Source: Flavobacterium silvaticum (GTDB lineage Bacteria > Bacteroidota > Bacteroidia > Flavobacteriales > Flavobacteriaceae). From it: a DNA stretch of 64,000 bases. How positions within the stretch are numbered: position 1 is the first letter of the stretch; every line of letters begins with the position of its first letter. Both the position numbers and the translations under genes were made by a program. The notes beneath the pieces were generated by a model. It was given only the letters and a program-made list of their open reading frames with translations, searched no databases and was not told where the DNA came from. Below, piece after piece: positions 28,068-37,411 of this stretch. The stretch covers positions 1 through 64,000 of the forward strand of contig NZ_JAAMPU010000095.1 of NCBI RefSeq assembly GCF_012911565.1. The letters are read 5' to 3'.

Positions 28068-29990
28068 TTATTCGAGGATAACCTTTTTGACATAGGTTTG
28101 TGAACCACTGTTTACTTTAAGGAAATATACGCCTCTTGACAAGGATTCTGTATTGACGCTGTAGACCAAGTTAGCATTATCTGTTACGTTTTGGCTATAA
28201 ACCTGACGACCGGAAACATCGAACATATTGATAGTTCCTTTTCCTATTGGATTGGTAAGTTTAATGTTAACCAGATTCTTTGCCGGGTTCGGCCAAACTC
28301 CCATTTCTCCCATTGAATGATCGTCTACACCGAGTACGATTCCCGCACCGGAAAGCACCAGTGAGAATTTCTGGCTGCCTCCATTCAATGAACCTTTATT
28401 TGATACCGTAAGAGTGTAATCTCCTGTAGCAGCCTCATCGACTTCCACACGCTCTACATTATCAACAATGTTATCTCCTTTAACTGCACCATCGGTAAGG
28501 TTCGCCAAATCTAATTTCCAAGGGAAGTATGTTTCTGAACTATTCGAGATACGCAGGTCAAGATCGTTTACCAATGCAGGCGTAGTACTATTCAACTGAC
28601 CGGCCTGGCTGTTTCCGGTTGGATCCAACCAGCATATTGTAGCTTTGATTGGATCGGAACTATTTGAAGAGAAATGATATACATAGTCTTGTCCGCTTTC
28701 CAACGTCAACTCCAAAAGAAGGCTCTGACCTGTTGTAGATTGTGAAATTACAGTAGCGGCTGCCTGGGCATCCAACAATCCCCAACCAAATCTTGGATCT
28801 GGACCCGGTGTTTCAGGATCGTCCAACGCTGAATGACAAACCAAAGCCTTAACGGTAGAAGAACGCATATATGTTGGATACAGATTGCGATAGTGTTGTT
28901 GCAGCAGCAATAAAGATCCGGCTACGTTAGGTGAGGCCATCGAAGTACCTGTCAATGTTTCGTAGGAGGTATCGTCTGTATTGTAAGACGAGAATAGATT
29001 TGTTCCATCGCCAGCCAAGTCAGGTTTGATACGTCCATCATCTGATGGCCCCTGGCTGCTGCTTGAGTTGATTGGAAGCGCAGAAATAACCCCTGTAATA
29101 GGATGTACTGTTGGGTTAGCATTAGCTATTACGAGATTATTTTTAGAGTTCTTTTCCCCTGTAAGCTTATCAAGCCCCGGAGCAATTCCTCCATCATAGG
29201 AACTGCCACCTTCATTACCCGCAGAAGTAACCATAAGATAATAGGGATTGGCAACAGCGACAGCATCCCAATCCTGTGCATCATCATTGTAGCAGCCCAT
29301 AAACCAGTTAGGCACCTGCATTTCACCTGCATCATTATAGATAGGAACACCATAGGAGTGATTAGAAAATAAAAGGCCGTTTGTTGCCGCCTCAGTGATC
29401 ACTTCCGTGATATCATTCGTCCAGTTATAGGAACGCAAGCTAGCCTTTGGAGCCATTCCTTTAGCAGATGAAACAGCACCTTTGGCAACCAAAGTACCAG
29501 CTACGTGAGTAGCATGACCATCTGATTCGGTAGTAGACGCTACATCTGCTGTGGTTACTTTTGAAGTTCCATCAACATTGAATTCGGCGTGGGTCTTACG
29601 AGCCCATCCACCATCCCACATGGCCATAGACATTCCATCGCCATCAAGAGACAAACCCATGGATCCCCCTGGATAAAGCCTGTATGTACGCGTGGCTTTG
29701 GCAGCATTGGCATTATCAGTAGCAATATATACTGGATTACCTTGGATAATATCAATCATGCGATATTTAGTACCCTCGCTGTAGAATTCCAGTTTAGACG
29801 AAGGATTTTGCATCAAAAAATCTGCAACACGATTCTGTTTAGCAAGCTCTTTAGCAGACAACCTTTCTTTTAAAAGCTCTATCTCCTGAGTATTGTATTG
29901 TGAAGTAATTTGTTTGATATCGGACGGACTTTGTGCCTGAAGCGAAAAACCGGCTAATAACAACAATGATAATAAGTTAAAGTTATTCAT
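28068..29990 (-). CDS. T9SS-exported subtilisin-like serine peptidase (S8)
   Basis: A 640-residue secreted subtilase. Signal MNNFNLLSLLLLAGFSLQAQ. The triad is Asp126 (AMWDGGWA), His159 (DGHATHVAGTL, with Ala for the usual Gly) and Ser350 (TGTSMASPNVAG). A P-domain-like or proprotein-convertase beta segment follows, about residues 430-555 (ATICWLDPTG, LVNDLDLRI). The last 80 residues are a type A T9SS sorting domain (MGVWPNPAKNLVNIK, MFDVSGRQVY, LSRGVYFLKV, YVKKVILE). It is exported by T9SS and attached to or released from the surface to cut proteins. It is downstream of the SusCD genes. Confidence 0.95.
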   Translation of the reverse strand: MNNFNLLSLLLLAGFSLQAQSPSDIKQITSQYNTQEIELLKERLSAKELAKQNRVADFLMQNPSSKLEFYSEGTKYRMIDIIQGNPVYIATDNANAAKATRTYRLYPGGSMGLSLDGDGMSMAMWDGGWARKTHAEFNVDGTSKVTTADVASTTESDGHATHVAGTLVAKGAVSSAKGMAPKASLRSYNWTNDITEVITEAATNGLLFSNHSYGVPIYNDAGEMQVPNWFMGCYNDDAQDWDAVAVANPYYLMVTSAGNEGGSSYDGGIAPGLDKLTGEKNSKNNLVIANANPTVHPITGVISALPINSSSSQGPSDDGRIKPDLAGDGTNLFSSYNTDDTSYETLTGTSMASPNVAGSLLLLQQHYRNLYPTYMRSSTVKALVCHSALDDPETPGPDPRFGWGLLDAQAAATVISQSTTGQSLLLELTLESGQDYVYHFSSNSSDPIKATICWLDPTGNSQAGQLNSTTPALVNDLDLRISNSSETYFPWKLDLANLTDGAVKGDNIVDNVERVEVDEAATGDYTLTVSNKGSLNGGSQKFSLVLSGAGIVLGVDDHSMGEMGVWPNPAKNLVNIKLTNPIGKGTINMFDVSGRQVYSQNVTDNANLVYSVNTESLSRGVYFLKVNSGSQTYVKKVILE

Positions 29991-30019
29991 GAATATAGCA
30001 TTTTTGGAAATGAAAAAGC

Positions 30020-30027
30020 CAAAGATA
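30020..30027 (-). promoter_or_regulatory. -7 box of the S8 peptidase gene
   Basis: TATCTTTG, a perfect TAnnTTTG, 29 bp before the S8 peptidase ATG. It suggests the protease gene has its own promoter behind the terminator at 30085-30112. No -33 TTG at the normal distance. Confidence 0.5.
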
Positions 30028-30084
30028 ACATTTATTTAAAAGGTAAAAATCATTTAACATTTATATATAATTGTATAAATCAAT

Positions 30085-30112
30085 AAAAAGGCCGCTCATG
30101 AGCGGCCTTAAA
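30085..30112 (-). terminator. Terminator of the SusCD-lipoprotein operon
   Basis: A perfect 22-bp palindrome, AAGGCCGCTCATGAGCGGCCTT, followed by TTTATTG on the minus strand, 24 bp after the lipoprotein stop. Confidence 0.85.
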
Positions 30113-30135
30113 TTTATAATATGATTCACTAATTA

Positions 30136-31023
30136 TTATGGCAAATCAAATTCTACTGTTTCGTCAGTGGCGAAAGTACCATTTTGGGCGATAACAGTTT
30201 CTGTACCTTCAGCATCATATTTGCTTAACTTATAATAACCGGCGTTAGTACCATCGTTCATACCGTCACCGAAAGCATCATATGCTACAAATACATAATG
30301 TCCATCTGCAAGACATAAGTCACGGGTTTCACCTCCACCTGGAGTCGCTGTTGCGTAAGGACCGCCACTAGCAATCAAAACCAAATCAGCATCATATAGC
30401 TCCCAAGACGTTTCTTCGCCATATCCGTCGGTAAAAATCTGGACAGTAATGTGATTTTCGCTACAGAGAAAATTCTCGCGAATTTTCAAAACCATGCGGT
30501 CGCTAATTACCTCGAAGTCTTCTACATCCGTAGGCAAAACAGCATGAGTACCTATATAGGTTGCATTTGAAGCGTAATCTGTAGAAGGAACTATACCAAT
30601 TACGATACGCTTTCCGTTTACGCCGTTTTCATCGTATAAATCGAGGCCTGTAACTGAAACCTGAAAAACACCTTCACGTGAACCTGCAGGGATAGTTACT
30701 GTTGCAGGAACCGAAAAATAATCGGGGTTAGCAGTAGTTATTGCCACAGCCTGGTCAGCAGGATTAGCATCATTATATAACGACTGTGAAATGACTTGTA
30801 AATTTATTACACGATCAGAACTCGTTGTGGTTGTAGCATAAACCTTGCCTTCAATTTGAATTGTTTCACCACTATTAATACCTACTACCTGCGGATAATC
30901 TCCAAATGAAACAAGGTCATTGGGCGTGCTGGCCTTATCTACAGAATCATCTTCGCAACTAACCAAAGTGAAAATAGATATGAGTAAGACAGGCAGAAAA
31001 AGGAATATCTTATTTAATTTCAT
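30136..31023 (-). CDS. Surface lipoprotein of the SusCD locus
   Basis: A 295-residue lipoprotein (lipobox TLVSC, Cys23, then EDD as in surface-exposed Bacteroidota lipoproteins). Residues about 40-160 look like an Ig-like beta domain (VTIPAGSREGVFQVSVTGLD). Residues about 195-290 match a domain often found in secreted Bacteroidota peptidases (ITVQIFTDGYGEETSWELYD, LCLADGHYVFVAYDAFGDGM). It follows SusD by 23 bp, the position where SusE/SusF-like substrate-binding lipoproteins are usually encoded. I infer a cell-surface binding role. Confidence 0.8.
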   Translation of the reverse strand: MKLNKIFLFLPVLLISIFTLVSCEDDSVDKASTPNDLVSFGDYPQVVGINSGETIQIEGKVYATTTTSSDRVINLQVISQSLYNDANPADQAVAITTANPDYFSVPATVTIPAGSREGVFQVSVTGLDLYDENGVNGKRIVIGIVPSTDYASNATYIGTHAVLPTDVEDFEVISDRMVLKIRENFLCSENHITVQIFTDGYGEETSWELYDADLVLIASGGPYATATPGGGETRDLCLADGHYVFVAYDAFGDGMNDGTNAGYYKLSKYDAEGTETVIAQNGTFATDETVEFDLP

Positions 31024-31046
31024 AATATAATAATTAAGTTAATTGC

Positions 31047-32546
31047 TTAATTCTGAGAAGTAATTGCCGGGTTGTTATTCATTTCATATTGAGGTATTTG
31101 AAATGAAATTTCGTCTGAATTATATTGAAACGATGCACCTGGCCTGAATACGTGGTTAGTACCTCTGGTAACCGTAGCCTGATTACGCTTCATAGCGAAA
31201 TAGCTCTTTCCTTCACCCCACAACTCAAGACGCGTTTGCAAGTAAATAGCGTCACGCAAAGCCTGACCAGATAGTGGGTTTATGTAGTTCTGAGCATTTG
31301 TAGCACCCCCGAGGCGCCCAGTAAGCAACTGAATCATCAAAGTCTTGGCTCCAGCTTCGTCACCAGCTTTGGCGGCACATTCAGCACCTAACAGATAAAA
31401 TTCATCTACACGCATAAAAATATAATCTGTAGTAATCACTTGTTGTCCAGACGCAGTTCTTCCAGGATCGAAGAATTTGTTGGTCGGCATTAACAAACGA
31501 GAAGTTACGGTTGAAAATTGAGATCTGCGTACATCATTAGTTGGGAAATTTGAATACAGATTGTTATCCATTGCCTTCTTATCACCAGCGGCAGCATAAC
31601 TAAAAGTATAGTAATCCACCTGACCCCACCAGTTGATTAACTGCTGCCCCATAGCTTCCGTGATGTCATAACCCCACATCCATGAAGGCGTAGTAACGTC
31701 ATTAAATCCTGAACCAGCACCTGGGTAAGACAATTGAGCAGTAGTGGTCAACGGATATCCTGACGCAATAATCTGGTCACAAAGCGCCTTAGCCTGCGTA
31801 TTTTCGCCCATAGCAGCGTAAGTGTATGCCAATAGTCCTTGAGCCACTGACTTATCAATTTGGTGCTTGTTCTCTCTAGTGAAATCGCCAAGCAAATCGA
31901 TAGACTCTGTCAAGTCACTAATAATCAAATCGTAAATTTGAGAGGCAGGCACTTTGGATGGAATTGAAGTCTCACCATCTGTATATGGCAAGATAGACTC
32001 TTCCGGATTATAGGTCTTTTGGAAAAACTGCGTAAGATAGAAGTAAGCATAACCACGCAAGGCTTTAGCCTGTCCCATAGCATGACGCGTCTGATCTGTT
32101 TCCTGAACGGCATCATTACCTCCCAATGAGTTAATTACTAGATTGGAGAGACTCACCACTTTATACAGATATTGCCATATAATTCGATTTTCTTCTTGAG
32201 TATAATCGACAGTGACAATCATATTAGCAGTATCTTGATACCAACCGTATGAATTAGCAGAAAGCGCCATGTCTCCGCAAACCATATCAGACCAGATATC
32301 CAAGGATTTATGACCGAAATCGTAGTGTCGGTTAGCTGCTGCGCCTAGTACACCACGCGGAGTTATCATATAACTATATATTCCTTCAAGAGAACCGTCA
32401 ACTAAAGCTGGATTCACATCAACATAATCAGAAATGTCTGCCGTCGTCAGCACAGTATCATTTCTTACAGGATCCAAAAAGTCCTCACTACATCCCACAG
32501 CAAGAAGGGAAGTGAGTAAAACTGAGCAAATTAATTTTCTTTTCAT
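31047..32546 (-). CDS. SusD/RagB family nutrient-binding lipoprotein
   Basis: A 499-residue SusD homologue. ATG 32546 starts the signal peptide MKRKLICSVLLTSLLAVGC with the lipobox Cys at 19. The N-terminal pattern SEDFLDPVRND is typical. TPR-like helices follow (AMGQAKALRGYAYFYLTQFF; VAQGLLAYTYAAMGENTQAK) and the C-terminus has LELWGEGKSYFAMKR. SusD forms the lid over the SusC transporter on the cell surface and captures oligosaccharides or, in RagB, peptides. It starts 10 bp after the susC stop. Confidence 0.95.
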   Translation of the reverse strand: MKRKLICSVLLTSLLAVGCSEDFLDPVRNDTVLTTADISDYVDVNPALVDGSLEGIYSYMITPRGVLGAAANRHYDFGHKSLDIWSDMVCGDMALSANSYGWYQDTANMIVTVDYTQEENRIIWQYLYKVVSLSNLVINSLGGNDAVQETDQTRHAMGQAKALRGYAYFYLTQFFQKTYNPEESILPYTDGETSIPSKVPASQIYDLIISDLTESIDLLGDFTRENKHQIDKSVAQGLLAYTYAAMGENTQAKALCDQIIASGYPLTTTAQLSYPGAGSGFNDVTTPSWMWGYDITEAMGQQLINWWGQVDYYTFSYAAAGDKKAMDNNLYSNFPTNDVRRSQFSTVTSRLLMPTNKFFDPGRTASGQQVITTDYIFMRVDEFYLLGAECAAKAGDEAGAKTLMIQLLTGRLGGATNAQNYINPLSGQALRDAIYLQTRLELWGEGKSYFAMKRNQATVTRGTNHVFRPGASFQYNSDEISFQIPQYEMNNNPAITSQN

Positions 32547-32556
32547 AATTTTTTTT

Positions 32557-35500
32557 TTAGAATTCAATTTTTGCACCTAAACTGAACGTAGTCATTGGCA
32601 TATAGATTCCAGAGTTGTTAGCGTTTCCAGAAATCGTTTGTGGGTTAAGACCTTTACGTGCACTCCACATTGCTAGGTTATCGCCAGAAACGTACAAATT
32701 CAAGTACTTAATGTCCATCCTGTCAATAAATCTGCTTGGAAGAGTATACCCTAATCTAACGTTATTTATAGACAAATAATCAGCTTTAGTGAGGAACCTC
32801 GTAGAAGTACCATTAACTTGCGTATCGTTTACTGCGTATCCAGAAGATAATCTAGGCACATTCGTAATATCTCCAGGCTGCTGCCAAGCATTTCTAATAT
32901 CTGTACTCCAGTTATCCGAACCAATCAAATTGGAGTTGCTCATAAGAGTAGAATAACCATTGTCATAAACATACCCCCCAATACTGTAACCAAATTGAGT
33001 GCTTATATCAAAGTTTTTGTAAGTAGCGTTTACACGGAATGCACCTCTAACTGTTGGTATTGAAGACTTTCCAACAAACTTCTGCGTTGCTTGACTTAAA
33101 TTATTGGTAGTTGTCTTTTGGACGTTAGCATCAGGGTGTGTGCTTTCATAAATCGTCAAAGTCGAAATAGCCTCATCAGAAGAATCGAAAACACCATTAC
33201 TATTCATGTCATTATAATATAAATTCCAAAGGCCCTCTCCAGTGGCTGGATCAACTCCTGCCCACTCACGCATATAGAAATCAAATATAGAATGACCTTT
33301 AGCTAAAGTACCATTCAATATTTTAGGCTGGCCAGCTTGGTCTTTTGGCATTTCAAGAATTTCATTTTTTAGAAACTCACCGTTTACTCCAACAGTAAGA
33401 GAGAAATCTTCAGCCGATTTTGATTTGATTAGTTGAGCAGCAACATCGAATTCCAATCCGCTGTTACGCATCTTTCCATCATTATATTGCTGCGTCTCGT
33501 AGCCCTCATAAAGTGATAACTGTTGAGTAAAAAACAGGTTTTTTGTATCTTTAACGTAATATTCTACGTTAACATCTAGAAAGTCAAACAACGTGCTTTC
33601 GAAGCCAACCTGAGAGATATAAGATGTTTCCCAAGTCAGATCAGGATTTGCAAGTTCGTTAGTTGGAGTGAAAGAATAATCTCCAGAATCAGTCTGGTTT
33701 ATATTCAAAATTTGCCAACCGTAACGCAGCGAAGTTCCTTGGTCACCTATTACACCCCAACTCGCTTTTAACTTAAGATAGTCAACAAAGCTAGCTTTAG
33801 AAAGGAAATTTTCCTTAGACACTACCCAACCCAAACCAACTGAGCCGAATGTTCCCCATTTGTCATTTATAAATCTTGAAGACCCGTCTCTTCTTACTGA
33901 TCCTGTTAAAAAGTATTTCTGCGCGTAGTTATAATTAAGTTGCGCGAAATAACTTTCCAAAGTATATCCCAAAGTGTAGGACGATGCAACTCCATATGGA
34001 GAAGTATAGTTATCTAGATCTTCAGATTCTGGAGACTGTGGTAGAATTACGTGAGTCTTGGAAGCTTCCATTCTCTTCTGTTGCCATTTTGTTGTTTCAT
34101 GCGCAACAAAAGCCTCAAAAGAATGCTGTCCGAAAGCTTTATTATACCTTAATAGTTGCAAAAAGTTTTGATTCGTCTCAGTATATCTTGAGTTGTAAAG
34201 AAAACCGTAAGTATCTGCTCCTGACCAACCACCATAAAATGGATTATTTCGCTGAACCTCATTGTAGGTTTGCAGCTGACCACTATATCTTGTTTCAAAC
34301 GTTAGACCCTTCGTCAAATCAACATTGATGTTAAAATTACCAAGCAATGTACTTGATTCAGTTTTAGCCAAATCGTAATTAGAATCCGCAATCGCATTTG
34401 TGAGGTTCCAAGCACGACGTCCATATAACCCACCGTAGTCATATTGAGAGCCTCCGAAAATTGGATCTGCTACAAGATTAGCATTATCATCTCTCAAATA
34501 AACATCATAAATTGCAGGAGTTGTGCTTGTCAAAGCAAAAATATTCCCTGAAGATCCTGAAGAATTTTCGTCACTTGATGAGTTTACATAACGACCACCC
34601 GTATAAGCCATATTACCCGCGACTTTTAGCCAGTCTTTTGGTTTGTGATCCACGCTGAGACGTGCCGTATAACGTTTATAACTTGAGTTGATTGCATACC
34701 CTTCATCTTCAAGATATCCGAAAGATGTAGCGTAATGAGTCGTTTCGTTACCACCGCTCATCTGCAAATTCGCTTCCTGACGATACGCAGTTCTAAAAGC
34801 AGCATCGGACCATTTAGTAGGAGTATATTTACGCTGTACACCTGCTGCAACTTTTCCGGTAGCAGGATCAATTAGTTGAGACCCATCCACGTTCCAAATG
34901 TTGTAATGAGGATCTATGCCGGTCGTAGTTCCGGTAGCATATAAATTATTACTCGCCCATACAGCAGGGTTTGCTTCTCCGTTTAAAAAAGCTCTGTTAC
35001 GCTGAGCACTCCATGCAGTTTCGATGTATTCTTCAGGAGAATCAATGACGCTGTAAGTCGGAAGCATTTGCGTGTTAATACTGGTTTTAAAATCTACTGA
35101 AATAACAGACTTTCCAGCTTTACCTTTTTTCGTAGTTATCAATATTACCCCATTTGCTCCACGAGATCCATAAATCGAAGTAGCAGCAGCATCTTTTAAT
35201 ATCGTCATATTTTCGATATCAGCAGGATTAATTGCACTAATATCACTACTAAAAGGAGCACCATCCACAACATACAATGGGTCGCGATTACCATTTACAG
35301 AACCGAAACCACGAATACGAATTGTTGCATCACTACCTGGCGCACCATTAGTAGTAATAACGTTTACACCTGCAACCTCACCCCTTAACGCTTGAGTGAT
35401 GTTCGACTGAGTCTTCGCCTGCACACTCTTCATATCTACTTTCGCAGCAGTTCCAGTAAACTGCTCTTTAGTTGTCGTACCATACCCAACAACCACAACA

Positions 35501-35814
35501 TCATCAAGCAAAGTCGAATCTTCCTGCATCGTAATGTTGATTGTGCTATTAGCACCAACTTTCTGGGCAACTGTCTGCATTCCTGTGAATGAAAACTCCA
35601 GTGTCTGACCTACAGAGACGGAAATAGAATATTTACCGTCGATGTCTGTCTGGATGCCACCTGCTACCCCCTGAACTTTAACATTCACAAAAGGCAATGG
35701 CATTTTGTCTGCTGCAGACGTAACGGTACCAGTAACCGTCTTCTGCTGAGCAAAAGCAATTTGTAAAGAAAACGCTACTAACAGCGTAAAAATCCATTTA
35801 AACTTCGATCTCAT
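32557..35814 (-). CDS. SusC/RagA family TonB-dependent receptor
   Basis: A 1085-residue TonB-dependent outer-membrane transporter. Signal peptide to about residue 22 (FSLQIAFAQ), then a carboxypeptidase-regulatory-like domain (KTVTGTVTSAADKMPLPFVN). The plug follows, with the SusC signatures (VVVGYGTTTKEQFTG; TPGSDATIRIRGFGSVNG-like; LKDAAATSIYGSRGANGVIL). A 22-strand barrel ends in TTFSLGAKIEF. It is paired with SusD. No sigma/anti-sigma or SusR-type regulator gene is adjacent, so control is not visible. The S8 peptidase nearby suggests peptide rather than glycan uptake. Confidence 0.96.
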   Translation of the reverse strand: MRSKFKWIFTLLVAFSLQIAFAQQKTVTGTVTSAADKMPLPFVNVKVQGVAGGIQTDIDGKYSISVSVGQTLEFSFTGMQTVAQKVGANSTINITMQEDSTLLDDVVVVGYGTTTKEQFTGTAAKVDMKSVQAKTQSNITQALRGEVAGVNVITTNGAPGSDATIRIRGFGSVNGNRDPLYVVDGAPFSSDISAINPADIENMTILKDAAATSIYGSRGANGVILITTKKGKAGKSVISVDFKTSINTQMLPTYSVIDSPEEYIETAWSAQRNRAFLNGEANPAVWASNNLYATGTTTGIDPHYNIWNVDGSQLIDPATGKVAAGVQRKYTPTKWSDAAFRTAYRQEANLQMSGGNETTHYATSFGYLEDEGYAINSSYKRYTARLSVDHKPKDWLKVAGNMAYTGGRYVNSSSDENSSGSSGNIFALTSTTPAIYDVYLRDDNANLVADPIFGGSQYDYGGLYGRRAWNLTNAIADSNYDLAKTESSTLLGNFNINVDLTKGLTFETRYSGQLQTYNEVQRNNPFYGGWSGADTYGFLYNSRYTETNQNFLQLLRYNKAFGQHSFEAFVAHETTKWQQKRMEASKTHVILPQSPESEDLDNYTSPYGVASSYTLGYTLESYFAQLNYNYAQKYFLTGSVRRDGSSRFINDKWGTFGSVGLGWVVSKENFLSKASFVDYLKLKASWGVIGDQGTSLRYGWQILNINQTDSGDYSFTPTNELANPDLTWETSYISQVGFESTLFDFLDVNVEYYVKDTKNLFFTQQLSLYEGYETQQYNDGKMRNSGLEFDVAAQLIKSKSAEDFSLTVGVNGEFLKNEILEMPKDQAGQPKILNGTLAKGHSIFDFYMREWAGVDPATGEGLWNLYYNDMNSNGVFDSSDEAISTLTIYESTHPDANVQKTTTNNLSQATQKFVGKSSIPTVRGAFRVNATYKNFDISTQFGYSIGGYVYDNGYSTLMSNSNLIGSDNWSTDIRNAWQQPGDITNVPRLSSGYAVNDTQVNGTSTRFLTKADYLSINNVRLGYTLPSRFIDRMDIKYLNLYVSGDNLAMWSARKGLNPQTISGNANNSGIYMPMTTFSLGAKIEF

Positions 35815-35986
35815 ATTAATTTATTTGAGTTAGTTATTCCGCAAACTTCCTAATAAAAACTTAAATAAGCAAATATTGGAATTAAATATTATTGACTTAT
35901 TTAATGCGAAAAGCCCAATTCACTGGAATATTTTCAAATAACTGACTCAATGATGACATAGAATTAAAAAGGTTGCGTCATTTTGA

Positions 35987-35994
35987 TAAATTTG
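35987..35994 (+). promoter_or_regulatory. -7 box of rnhB
   Basis: TAAATTTG, a perfect TAnnTTTG, 16 bp ahead of the rnhB ATG. A TTG is present at 35973 but the spacer is too short (11 bp). The rest of the 196-bp divergent gap with susC is A/T-rich and shows nothing else I can support. Confidence 0.5.
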
Positions 35995-36010
35995 CTGTAA
36001 TTTTAAATTA

Positions 36011-36610
36011 ATGTTAAGTAACAGATACTCATCATTTCCAATTGAAGCAGGAACAGACGAAGCCGGACGAGGTTGCCTGGCTGGCCCGGTAACTGCAGCT
36101 GCCGTAATTTTAACAGATGATTTTCACAATGAATTCATCACAGATTCCAAACAATTACTTGAAAGCCGCCGATTCCAACTTCGGGAACTCATAGAAAAAG
36201 AAGCACTGTGCTTTTCAGTCACTCATATAGACCATATAGTAATCGATAAAATCAACATTCTGAACGCATCGATACAAGCCATGCAGGAATGCATCCACAA
36301 ACTTCAGACAATTCCTTCCTATATAATAGTAGATGGAAACAGATTTAAACCAATTGACAATATTCCGCACGCTTGCATCATAAAAGGCGACAGTAAGTAC
36401 CTAAGCATTGCCGCGGCTTCAATACTTGCAAAAACATATCGGGATGACTTGATGAATCAGCTTCATGAGGAATATCCGGTCTATAACTGGAAGAAGAACA
36501 AAGGTTATCCAACATTGGAACACCGAGAAGCCATCCGGAAATACGGCCCTTCACCCTATCACCGGACTTCTTTCAGGTTACTTCCGGAACAATTGGAACT
36601 GGAATTTTGA
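36011..36610 (+). CDS. rnhB: Ribonuclease HII
   Basis: A 199-residue RNase HII that nicks RNA of RNA-DNA hybrids and single ribonucleotides in DNA. The active-site pattern starts with [15 protein letters not shown] (Asp17, Glu18), followed by [13 protein letters not shown] (catalytic Asp) and [20 protein letters not shown] (fourth acidic residue and Lys-rich loop). Full length. The stop abuts the end of the convergent lipB gene, with one base between them. Confidence 0.97.
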   Translation: MLSNRYSSFPIEAGTDEAGRGCLAGPVTAAAVILTDDFHNEFITDSKQLLESRRFQLRELIEKEALCFSVTHIDHIVIDKINILNASIQAMQECIHKLQTIPSYIIVDGNRFKPIDNIPHACIIKGDSKYLSIAAASILAKTYRDDLMNQLHEEYPVYNWKKNKGYPTLEHREAIRKYGPSPYHRTSFRLLPEQLELEF

Positions 36611-36611
36611 T

Positions 36612-37331
36612 TTAGTTATCTGACAAAACCAAGGCAGATACCATTTTCGCTTCAAAAAGATGCGCAAAGTGACCGATTAATTTTTCTCTGACTTCATCAA
36701 GCGGAACTTTACGCCCGATTTCAACATCAAGAGACGTAACTCCTTTCCCTCTGATGCCGCAAGGAATTATATTGTCAAAGTAGCCAAGATCTGCATTGAC
36801 ATTAAGGGCGAATCCGTGCATTGTGACCCATCTTGAAGCACGAACCCCTAAAGCCGCTATTTTTCTTGCGAAAGGCGTCCCGACATCTAGCCAGACTCCG
36901 GTTTCCCCCGGACTTCTATCTGCCTTTAATCCATATTCAGCCAAAGTGAGGATTATGGTTTCCTCCAGATAGCGCATGTACTTATGAATATCCGTAAAAA
37001 AATTATCAAGATCCAGAATCGGATAACCTACAATCTGCCCAGGCCCGTGATAGGTAATATCGCCTCCGCGATTCGACTTGTAAAAAGTAGCTCCTTTGGC
37101 TTCAAGCTGCTTCTCATTCAAAAGCATGTTTTCGGCATGACCGCTTTTACCCAAAGTATAAACGTGCGGATGTTCTACAAACAGAAGATAATTTGGCGTC
37201 TCGTCATTTTTAGATTCTCGTCTGTTAGCAATTTTCAGGTCGACGATATTGCGAAACAATTCCTCCTGCATTTCCCAAACCTCCTTGTAATCGCGAAGGC
37301 CAAGATCGGTTAGCAAAACTGTCTTATTCAT
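36612..37331 (-). CDS. lipB: Octanoyltransferase (lipoyl(octanoyl) transferase)
   Basis: A 239-residue LipB from ATG 37331 (MNKTVLLTDLGLRDYKEVW). It moves octanoyl groups from ACP to lipoyl domains, the first step of lipoate synthesis. Motifs are SNRGGDITYHGPGQIVGYPI, the Lys region ASRWVTMHGFALNVNADLGYF and the catalytic Cys in IIPCGIRGKGVTSL. An open frame runs six codons further upstream, but that would put the start inside the predicted promoter. The transcript is probably leaderless or nearly so. Confidence 0.96.
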   Translation of the reverse strand: MNKTVLLTDLGLRDYKEVWEMQEELFRNIVDLKIANRRESKNDETPNYLLFVEHPHVYTLGKSGHAENMLLNEKQLEAKGATFYKSNRGGDITYHGPGQIVGYPILDLDNFFTDIHKYMRYLEETIILTLAEYGLKADRSPGETGVWLDVGTPFARKIAALGVRASRWVTMHGFALNVNADLGYFDNIIPCGIRGKGVTSLDVEIGRKVPLDEVREKLIGHFAHLFEAKMVSALVLSDN

Positions 37332-37335
37332 ATCG

Positions 37336-37343
37336 CAAAGATA
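37336..37343 (-). promoter_or_regulatory. -7 box of lipB, four bases before the ATG
   Basis: TATCTTTG, a perfect TAnnTTTG, ends four bases before the lipB ATG, so the start site falls at or next to the start codon. No TTG at the -33 distance. Confidence 0.55.
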
Positions 37344-37358
37344 CGTCATTTATCACCG

Positions 37359-37389
37359 TTGTAAATCTCAGGGCGTTGCCGTACATTTG
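37359..37389 (+). promoter_or_regulatory. Promoter of lysS
   Basis: TTG at 37359-37361, a 20-bp spacer and TACATTTG at 37382-37389 match the full Bacteroidota consensus. The lysS ATG is 22 bases further on. It is divergent from the lipB promoter with the control regions overlapping. Confidence 0.75.
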
Positions 37390-37411
37390 CGCTCTTAAAA
37401 TCAAGCATCCC

